Part shown: positions 34,757 to 40,543 of the stretch, one piece after another
How positions within the stretch are numbered: position 1 is the first letter of the stretch
Layout of the letters: each line of letters starts with the position of its first letter
Assembly (NCBI GenBank): GCA_015068085.1
Contig: SVLF01000024.1
Coordinates: forward strand, 1 to 40,543
Length of the DNA stretch: 40,543 bases
DNA from: Oscillospiraceae bacterium
Lineage (GTDB): Bacteria; Bacillota; Clostridia; Oscillospirales; JAAYXM01
Direction of reading: 5' to 3'
Made by a program: the position numbers and the translations under genes
Notes under the pieces: generated by a model
What the model was told of the DNA's origin: nothing
The model's database searches: none
What the model saw: the letters and a program-made list of their open reading frames with translations, nothing else

Positions 34757-35653
34757 TTGAAAAAAATAGATATTCATTGTCATGTTTATGCACTTACGGA
34801 GAATTCTTCCCGGTGTCTTAATGTAGATACCCGCAGAATGTCGCCGGAGGACCAGATAGAGATTTTTGATAAACTTAATGTTGAAAAAGGCGTTATCCTT
34901 CCACTTATCACCTCCACACATCCGGATGGATTATCAGTAATTGAAAATTGCAGATATATTGTGGATAAATACCCGGACAGGTTTGCGTGGTTTTGCAATT
35001 TTGACCCGTGTTCGGAGGGATTTGGTGCCACAATTGATTTGAGCAAACATATCGGGCAATTCAAAGAACTCGGCGCAAAAGGTGTAGGCGAGGTTACCAT
35101 CCCGCTTTATGCTGACAGCGACGTTATGGATAACCTATTTTATCATTGTGCTGAGTGCGATATGCCGGTCCTTATCCATATTGGAACAACGCTTGAGGAA
35201 AAGTATGGTATCGTGGATGAAAAGGGGCTCCCTCGCATAGAAAGGATGCTGAAAAAACATAAAAACCTTCGCATAATTGGGCACTCGGCGGCATTCTGGT
35301 GCGAGATTTCCGAAAACGGCTATCCCGATGACAGAAACGGCTATCCGGAAGGAAGGGTGTCCGATGGGCGGCTTGCTTCACTATTTCGCGAATATGGCAA
35401 CCTCTATTGTGATTTATCTGCCGGAAGCGGTTCAAACGCAATGATGCGCGACCGTGAATATGCCGCAAAATTCCTTACTGAATTTGCTGACAGAATTTAC
35501 TACGGAACCGATGTGAGCGATAAAATGCAGACATTTCAATATGTATTTGATGACTTCCTTACCGGGCTTGTTACTGACAAGATGATAAGCGATGAGGTTT
35601 ACGAAAAAATAGTTTATAAAAATGCCACAAAACTTCTTGGTATTGAAGAATAG
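34757..35653 (+). CDS. Amidohydrolase family protein (TIM-barrel, COG2159-like)
   Basis: This 298-aa protein has the metal-dependent hydrolase pattern: IDIHCHVY (HxH) at the N-terminus, GVGEVTIPLY (family Glu), VLIHIG, IIGHSAAFW and YYGTDVSD (the late Asp). These fit the amidohydrolase 2 (ACMSD/decarboxylase or lactonase-like) branch. Related enzymes hydrolyse lactones or decarboxylate small acids in catabolic pathways; the substrate here is unknown. The TTG at 34757 is chosen because AAAAGGAG lies seven bases upstream; an upstream in-frame TTG lacks a site. It follows the metallo-hydrolase terminator by 140 bases. No clear promoter or downstream terminator was seen. Confidence 0.82.
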   Translation: MKKIDIHCHVYALTENSSRCLNVDTRRMSPEDQIEIFDKLNVEKGVILPLITSTHPDGLSVIENCRYIVDKYPDRFAWFCNFDPCSEGFGATIDLSKHIGQFKELGAKGVGEVTIPLYADSDVMDNLFYHCAECDMPVLIHIGTTLEEKYGIVDEKGLPRIERMLKKHKNLRIIGHSAAFWCEISENGYPDDRNGYPEGRVSDGRLASLFREYGNLYCDLSAGSGSNAMMRDREYAAKFLTEFADRIYYGTDVSDKMQTFQYVFDDFLTGLVTDKMISDEVYEKIVYKNATKLLGIEE

Positions 35654-35671
35654 AGGGGGCTTTTTCTCAAA

Positions 35672-35725
35672 CCAACATTAAGACAATATGTTCCAACATG
35701 CAAGCATTGTAACCCTTGATATAAT
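35672..35725 (+). promoter_or_regulatory. Tandem AraC-type operator copy 2 and promoter of the esterase unit
   Basis: CCAACAT at 35672-35678 and 35693-35699 are 21 bp apart, with ACAAT (35683-35687), TGTT (35689-35692) and CATTGTAA (35705-35712). Spacing is identical to copy 1 near 33.7 kb. A perfect TATAAT follows at 35720-35725 but there is no recognisable -35, whose place is occupied by the second half-site. That is as expected for an activator-dependent promoter. Confidence 0.65.
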
Positions 35726-35770
35726 ATGTTTTAATATTTAAACAAAGAATTTAGCATTAGAGAGGTTTTT

Positions 35771-36805
35771 ATGAAAATATATAATTCTCATGAATATATA
35801 AGAGAAAAAGCATCAGGCATCATTCCGTTAATGCGCTATGATCAAAATATGGATTTTTTCAAATGGAGAGAAAAGGCAAAAAATAAGCTTACAGAGCTTC
35901 TTATGCTCCCTGATGAACATTGTGAAGATATGTTCAATGTTGTGGAAGAGAAGCAATTTGAAAATTATAAAAGAATAGATTTTGAGTTTCAAAGCGAACC
36001 GGGATATTTCGTATCGGCAAGCTTTCTTGTTCCAAAAGCATGCAAAGGAAAAACTCCGACGGTAATATGCATTCAGGGGCACAGTACGGGGATGCATGTA
36101 TCTTTAGGTGAAGTGAAATATGAAGAAGATGAAGCGGATATTGCCGGTGGACGTGATTTTGCGATTAGGACAGTAACGGAAGGTCTTTGTGCAGTAACGA
36201 TAGAACAACGCTATATGGGAAGTGCAGGGCGTGCGGAAAACGGAGAACCTGCCTGTCTTAAAAATAACGAAGGTATGGCAACTCTTCTTTTGGGAAGAAC
36301 TGCGATAGGCGAAAGAGTGTGGGATATAAGCCGTCTTATCGACGTTATAACAAAGCATTTTTCAGAATATGTAGATGCGGATAAAATCGTATGCCTCGGA
36401 AATTCCGGAGGAGGAACGGCGACCTTCTATGCCTCGTGTCTTGATGAACGTATATATATGTCTGTGCCGAGCTGTTCCGTTTGCTCTTTTGATGATTCAA
36501 TAATGGCAATGTGGCATTGCCCGTGTAACTTTATTCCCGGTATAAGAAAATATTTTGATATGGGAGATCTTGGATGCCTTATTGCCCCGCGGAAACTGAT
36601 TGTTGTGTGCGGGATTGATGACGACATTTTCCCACTGGCAGGTGTTGAAAAAAGTTTTGAGAGAATTAAAAGTGTGTATGAACATATCGGCAAAAAAGAC
36701 AATTGTGCGTTAGTGAAAGGAAATGGCGGACATCAATTTTACCCCGATGATGCTTGGCCGGTAATACACAAATACTTAAATGAAGGAATTCGGAAGGGAA
36801 TATAA
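35771..36805 (+). CDS. Alpha/beta hydrolase (acetyl-esterase/dienelactone hydrolase-like)
   Basis: This 344-aa cytoplasmic protein has no signal peptide. VICIQGHSTGMH forms the oxyanion strand. The nucleophile elbow is GNSGGGTA (Ser about 219). The acid is likely Asp in CGIDDDIFPLAG and the base His in GNGGHQFYPDD, giving a complete triad in the usual order. It resembles the Abhydrolase_7/acetyl xylan esterase group, which removes acetyl or methyl esters from sugars. That activity is an inference. AGAGAGG precedes the ATG. It is first in a three-gene unit; its stop is three bases before the CapA-like start, suggesting translational coupling. Confidence 0.8.
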   Translation: MKIYNSHEYIREKASGIIPLMRYDQNMDFFKWREKAKNKLTELLMLPDEHCEDMFNVVEEKQFENYKRIDFEFQSEPGYFVSASFLVPKACKGKTPTVICIQGHSTGMHVSLGEVKYEEDEADIAGGRDFAIRTVTEGLCAVTIEQRYMGSAGRAENGEPACLKNNEGMATLLLGRTAIGERVWDISRLIDVITKHFSEYVDADKIVCLGNSGGGTATFYASCLDERIYMSVPSCSVCSFDDSIMAMWHCPCNFIPGIRKYFDMGDLGCLIAPRKLIVVCGIDDDIFPLAGVEKSFERIKSVYEHIGKKDNCALVKGNGGHQFYPDDAWPVIHKYLNEGIRKGI

Positions 36806-36808
36806 ATT

Positions 36809-37945
36809 ATGAAGCTTTTATTTTGTGCAGATATGGCGGTAACAATACCAAATGAAGATTTATTTGTAAACGGGGAAATTGAAAAGATAATAGATGAAGA
36901 AATGCGCGGATACTTGGAAAAGTTTGACTTCCGGGTTATAAACATAGAAATGGCGCTTACCGAAACAGATGAGCCGATTGTAAAGTGCGGTCCAAACATC
37001 AAGGCATCGAAAAAAGCGATTAACGCAATAAAAAAATTCAACCCTTCTCTCGCTCTTTTGTCCAATAATCATACTCTTGATTTTGGGGAAGAGGGGCTTC
37101 GTGATACAATAGATGTGCTTTCGGAAAATGGTATTCCGTATATCGGCGCGGGCAAGAATGTCGATGCATCGCGTAAACCGTATATTTTTGAAAAGAACGG
37201 GAAAAAGGTAGGAATATACGACTGTTGCGAGCACGAGTTTACCATCGCAGGTAAGTCTTCGTGGGGAGCAAACCCTTATGAGCCGCTTTACACATTTAAC
37301 GACATAGCAGAGCTGAAGAAAAAGTGCGATTATGTTGTTATAATTTACCACGGCGGTAAGGAATATTACAGATATCCGTCACCTGAACTGCAGAAAAAAT
37401 GCAGAAAAATGATTGACAGCGGTGCGGATGCAGTTATGTGTCAGCACAGCCATTGCATAGGCTGCTTTGAAGATTACAATGACGGTAAAATAATTTACGG
37501 CCTGGGGAATTTTGTATTTGTCGATGATTTTGATTTGGAAGCCGTGCACACCTCGCTTATCGTAGGCGTTGAGGCGGCTGACGGACTTAAGTTTGAATAT
37601 TACCCGATATGTATGAGCGATACTGGCTCAAGAACGGCGAACGAAGCGGAAGCAAAGGAAATTCTTGATAACTTCTATGCAAGAAGCGAGGAAATCAAAA
37701 AACCCGGAGTTGTTGAGAAAAAGTATTCTGAATTCGCTGCGACAAAGATAGATGAATATTTGAAGAAGATGCAGCGCGTGTATGACAAAGATGGAAATTG
37801 TGATATGGAAATGATAACCGCGATGTTCAACTACTTCACCTGCGAAGCGCACGTTGAAGTTGTTGCGCAAGGTCTTTATGATATGTTTAAAAACGAAAAA
37901 CCGTATTGGAACTATCTGGAAGACGGAACACTTTGGAAGCTGTAA
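36809..37945 (+). CDS. CapA family metallophosphatase-like protein
   Basis: This 378-aa protein resembles PgsA/CapA poly-gamma-glutamate capsule proteins: LLFCADMAV at the start, INIEMALTETDEPIVKCGPN, LSNNHTLDFGEEG, then YHGGKEYYRYPS, CQHSHCIGCFEDYNDGKI and IYGLGNFVF. These keep the Asp, Asn-His and His-x-His metal ligands of a calcineurin-type phosphoesterase. It has no membrane anchor or signal peptide, unlike capsule CapA, and no other capsule genes are near, so an enzymatic role on a sugar or polyol phosphate is possible. Its ribosome binding site, GGAAGGGA, lies inside the end of the esterase gene. Confidence 0.85.
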   Translation: MKLLFCADMAVTIPNEDLFVNGEIEKIIDEEMRGYLEKFDFRVINIEMALTETDEPIVKCGPNIKASKKAINAIKKFNPSLALLSNNHTLDFGEEGLRDTIDVLSENGIPYIGAGKNVDASRKPYIFEKNGKKVGIYDCCEHEFTIAGKSSWGANPYEPLYTFNDIAELKKKCDYVVIIYHGGKEYYRYPSPELQKKCRKMIDSGADAVMCQHSHCIGCFEDYNDGKIIYGLGNFVFVDDFDLEAVHTSLIVGVEAADGLKFEYYPICMSDTGSRTANEAEAKEILDNFYARSEEIKKPGVVEKKYSEFAATKIDEYLKKMQRVYDKDGNCDMEMITAMFNYFTCEAHVEVVAQGLYDMFKNEKPYWNYLEDGTLWKL

Positions 37946-37977
37946 AGAGAACAGTGCATAGTTTTTGAGGAGGAGAC

Positions 37978-40191
37978 ATGAAAAAAGTTTTTGAGTTTAA
38001 AAATCAGAGAGGTAAATCCGTTGAAGAATTTATTGATAATAAAACTTTTAAAATGGTATACAGTGATTCGCGGGCGGAATATGAGCTTGAGTTATATACG
38101 GTAGATGAAAGAGAAGTCTTTGAAAGAAATGTTTTTCTCGGTTATACAAAGGATGAAATTATTGCATCAGGCCGTGATGTTTTGGGTGAGTATTTAAATA
38201 AAGACGGCGAAAGTGAATATGCCGAAGTTAAAAAGGTTTTAAACGTTATTGAAAAAGACGCATACTCCTTTTTGGGAGGTCCGGCTTCATGGTCAGGACT
38301 TATGGTATATCCTGACGGTGCAATTTACAGCCAACCTGTAAGGCAGAATAAAAAAGGAGACAAGATTTTCGACCCGGTAAAGGTAGATGATTATCTTGGT
38401 AAAATCAAACCGGTAAGAATGCTTTTGGCAAAGGAATATCCTATTATGATATCCCTTCATACAGACGGCGTGAAAAGTCTTGAGCTTATGTATTTTGTGG
38501 AAGCGGGCGAAACCGACCGTGAGCCTATAGCATGGATAAGAGTTAAAAAGTATGATAACGCCACCCCGGAAGATTTCACCATAAGCTATCAGATAGGCGC
38601 AATCGCAAGAGAAGAGGCGCAGAGTACGTTTGACGAAACTCCGCCATCCGAAGAAGTTTTCCTTGATACCCTTTTGGATACTGTCTCTTATTGGATTGAT
38701 TATTATAACGAGGGCGCACAAATTTCTATTTGCGAAAAAGAAGTTGAAAGAGTCTCTCGCGGTGCCATGGCATTTAGCGCAATTACTTTTACAGGTGACT
38801 TTCCGCATTATGGGCATAATTTTTACGCCAGAGAGTTTCATGATAACTTTCCGCCAAACTACATATGGTCTATTGAAGCAGCATGCCTTATGGGCAGAAA
38901 ATCATGGGCAAAAGATATCTTTAATCATCTTATAAAGTACGCCGTTAATTCTGACGGAAGAATTTGCTATCGTCAGGGCATAGGGCTTCATTTTGGCGTC
39001 AGTGCAACTGAATATGCTATGGTTTTACATCTTGCCGCCCGTTATAAAAAAGTACTTGGTTTGGATAATCCGGATGCCAAAACGGCAAAAAAGCTTCTTG
39101 GTATGTGTGAACAAATTTTATGCCATTTTGTACCTTGTGAGGAGTTTGATAACCTCATGCTCATAAAAATGTGTGCTGAGGCAGATACCAATGAAAGAGT
39201 GAATGTGTATTTAAACAACAACCTTTGGGCAATTCGCGGCTTTGATGCAATTTGTTCACTTTTTGAAAATAGCGATATCGATACCTCGAAATATAAAGAA
39301 GCATCGACTTTACTCTCAAAGAACATAAACATTATGATTGAAAAGTACACCGAAAGAAACACACGCTTCGGTGATTTGGTGCCGTTCAGATTTGACTATA
39401 CCGCTACGCCTCTCACACTTTCGGTTTGCCGCGATACTTTTTATGAAGTTCCGGAGGTGGAACTTGAAGCTTATTTATATAAGGCAAGAACGAGGGGACC
39501 CGAAGCAGATAAACAAGACATCACCGAAAATACATATGCCAACTACAGATACTATCCGGAAGCACTTTGCTCAATGCTGATTCCCGGTAATTTGTGCGAC
39601 AATATTGTAAAAATGAGAGAAGCATTAGGTGGAGAGCTTTGCGGAATGACACGTTTCCGTCATTGGGTTGATAACTGGCCGGTTGTAAATTATGCAAGAT
39701 TTTTAATTGAAACAAAAAGAATTGAAAAATATATTCTCTTGCTCTGGGCGCATACTGCTCACCATGGACGACCGGATCTTATGGTATACTATGAACAGTT
39801 CCTCTTAGAAGGTACACCGGATGCAGATGACTGCGTACCATCACTTTTGACCACACCTATAATGCTTGGTTGGATGTTTGCCTACGAAACTGTAAATGGA
39901 AAAACGTTGAGATTGCTGTCAGCTCTTCCTAAAAAGTGGTTCAAAAATGAATTTTCAGCATCCGGCATCGGTTATAGTGACGGAGAAGTAAGTATTAAAA
40001 ATTCGCCCGATGGATTGATCGTTGAATTTTCAAATTCTTGTCCTCGGGATACTGAGCTTTACTGGAGAGTAAGGGATAATCTTGCAATAGACGATATAGA
40101 AAGCGGGAAAGAATTTATAAAAGAAATCAAAGGTAATGTGATTATACTCAAAGAAAGTATAAAAAAAGTCCTGATCAAAGTAAAAGAATAA
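37978..40191 (+). CDS. Unclassified 737-aa protein, probably (alpha/alpha)6-barrel glycosidase-like
   Basis: I do not recognise a named family. There is no signal peptide, so it is cytoplasmic. The first 230 residues are beta-rich (SFLGGPASWSGLMVYPDG). The middle, about 250-640, is helical with aromatic- and acid-rich segments such as FTGDFPHYGHNFYAREFHDN, NYIWSIEAACLMGRKSW, YRQGIGLHFGVSATEY and MTRFRHWVDNWPVVNYARF. The C-terminus returns to beta strands (LLSALPKKWFK, then SASGIGYSDGEVSIK), as in GH78/GH95/GH116-like enzymes that end in a small sandwich. That layout suggests a glycoside hydrolase or phosphorylase. GAGGAGGAG before the ATG is a very strong site. It is last in the esterase-CapA unit, before a hairpin. 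Confidence 0.65.
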   Translation: MKKVFEFKNQRGKSVEEFIDNKTFKMVYSDSRAEYELELYTVDEREVFERNVFLGYTKDEIIASGRDVLGEYLNKDGESEYAEVKKVLNVIEKDAYSFLGGPASWSGLMVYPDGAIYSQPVRQNKKGDKIFDPVKVDDYLGKIKPVRMLLAKEYPIMISLHTDGVKSLELMYFVEAGETDREPIAWIRVKKYDNATPEDFTISYQIGAIAREEAQSTFDETPPSEEVFLDTLLDTVSYWIDYYNEGAQISICEKEVERVSRGAMAFSAITFTGDFPHYGHNFYAREFHDNFPPNYIWSIEAACLMGRKSWAKDIFNHLIKYAVNSDGRICYRQGIGLHFGVSATEYAMVLHLAARYKKVLGLDNPDAKTAKKLLGMCEQILCHFVPCEEFDNLMLIKMCAEADTNERVNVYLNNNLWAIRGFDAICSLFENSDIDTSKYKEASTLLSKNINIMIEKYTERNTRFGDLVPFRFDYTATPLTLSVCRDTFYEVPEVELEAYLYKARTRGPEADKQDITENTYANYRYYPEALCSMLIPGNLCDNIVKMREALGGELCGMTRFRHWVDNWPVVNYARFLIETKRIEKYILLLWAHTAHHGRPDLMVYYEQFLLEGTPDADDCVPSLLTTPIMLGWMFAYETVNGKTLRLLSALPKKWFKNEFSASGIGYSDGEVSIKNSPDGLIVEFSNSCPRDTELYWRVRDNLAIDDIESGKEFIKEIKGNVIILKESIKKVLIKVKE

Positions 40192-40203
40192 AACAGCACG
40201 AAA

Positions 40204-40236
40204 GGCGCCGCTCCGGAAGTTTTCCCGAGCGGCGTC
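40204..40236. terminator. Hairpin between convergent genes (likely terminator)
   Basis: Arms at 40204-40216 and 40224-40236 pair over about 12 of 13 positions around a 7-base loop. U-tracts are weak on the plus side (TTAAATGG) and modest on the minus side (TTTCGTGCTGTTTTATT). Confidence 0.6.
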
Positions 40237-40251
40237 TTAAATGGTAATTTG

Positions 40252-40543
40252 TCAGTATTTCTTGTTTTTTTTACGGTATTCATTTGCTGTCATTCCGTTA
40301 ATTCTTTTAAATGCGTGTGAAAAGGTAACCGGATCATATCCGATTGAGGCAGCGATATCTTTTATCGGAGTATCATAGTGCCTCAGAAGGTTGCGGGCGG
40401 CATTAATGCGTGTTCGGATAATGAACTCCTGCACTGAGTATCCCAGATATTCCTGAAAAAGAGAATACAGGTAGCTTCGGTTGAGACCTACTGATTTTGC
40501 AACGACATCAACGGAAATATCAAAATTATAGTTTTCTCTGATG
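40252..40543 (-). CDS. AraC family transcriptional regulator, partial (N-terminus beyond window)
   Basis: Only the C-terminal ~96 residues lie in the window, reading in from the right edge. The open frame continues upstream of the apparent ATG at 40434. Both helix-turn-helix units are visible: VDVVAKSVGLNRSYLYSLFQEYLGYS, quoted here only by its ends VDVVAKSVG and FQEYLGYS, and then IKDIAASIGYDPVTFSHAFK, followed by MTANEYRKK. It converges on the 33.8-40.2 kb hydrolase cluster and is the natural candidate for the activator that binds the two tandem operators there. The sensor domain cannot be seen. Confidence 0.88.
   Translation of the reverse strand, partial: IRENYNFDISVDVVAKSVGLNRSYLYSLFQEYLGYSVQEFIIRTRINAARNLLRHYDTPIKDIAASIGYDPVTFSHAFKRINGMTANEYRKKNKKY

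Noticed and set aside
36809..37945. Capsule biosynthesis locus
   Set aside because: Only a CapA-like protein is present, without membrane anchor or CapB/CapC partners.
1..40543. tRNA, rRNA, CRISPR arrays, transposons, phage genes
   Set aside because: No matching sequence patterns, terminal repeats, transposase or phage-like proteins were seen on either strand.

Overview
The window looks like a chromosomal segment of an uncultured anaerobic gut-type Clostridia (Bacillota). Supporting signs are AGGAGG-type ribosome binding sites, sigma-A-like promoters with 17-bp spacers, a group II (EcfA/EcfT/S) ECF transporter, an SLH-anchored surface enzyme, many AraC regulators and a ClpE-type unfoldase. 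SLH-tethered polysaccharide lyases recall Monoglobus-like pectin degraders, but that placement is only an inference. I see no rRNA, tRNA, CRISPR array, insertion sequence or prophage. No gene-free stretch exceeds about 230 bases.

Left part (1-4140): a hairpin-rich edge of unknown nature, a small DUF378 membrane protein, a divergent AlaX-type tRNA editing protein, then a MATE exporter and an AraC regulator on the minus strand. Next (4097-10176, minus strand) is a carbohydrate block. It has a two-gene unit of a divergent GH95-like glycosidase and a deacetylase-fold protein, ending in a clear terminator, and upstream of it a two-gene unit encoding two more AraC regulators.

Surface block (10349-22600, plus strand): a 798-aa secreted modular protein, a 2741-aa secreted protein (repeated beta-sandwich/Ig-like modules, a zinc ribbon, a heparinase II/III-like lyase domain and three SLH repeats) and a solute-binding lipoprotein overlapping it by 4 bases. 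The first two proteins share a duplicated N-terminal module. The likely scheme is that the lyase cuts an anionic polysaccharide at the cell surface and the lipoprotein captures products. The permease is not in the window.

Core block (22644-31698, minus strand): a housekeeping operon reading methyltransferase, fused EcfA1-EcfA2, EcfT, TruA, DUF5711 protein, CvpA-family protein, PgsA, ClpE-like ATPase. An ECF S component sits just upstream, back-to-back with a C-terminally truncated MocR-type regulator.

Right block (33812-40543): cytoplasmic metallo-hydrolase, amidohydrolase, alpha/beta esterase, CapA-like metallophosphatase and an unclassified 737-aa glycosidase-like protein, followed by a convergent, incomplete AraC regulator. 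Two of its transcription units carry the same long upstream motif, a pair of 7-bp repeats spaced 21 bp apart plus conserved flanks. This is the best evidence in the window for an uncharacterised co-regulated pathway.
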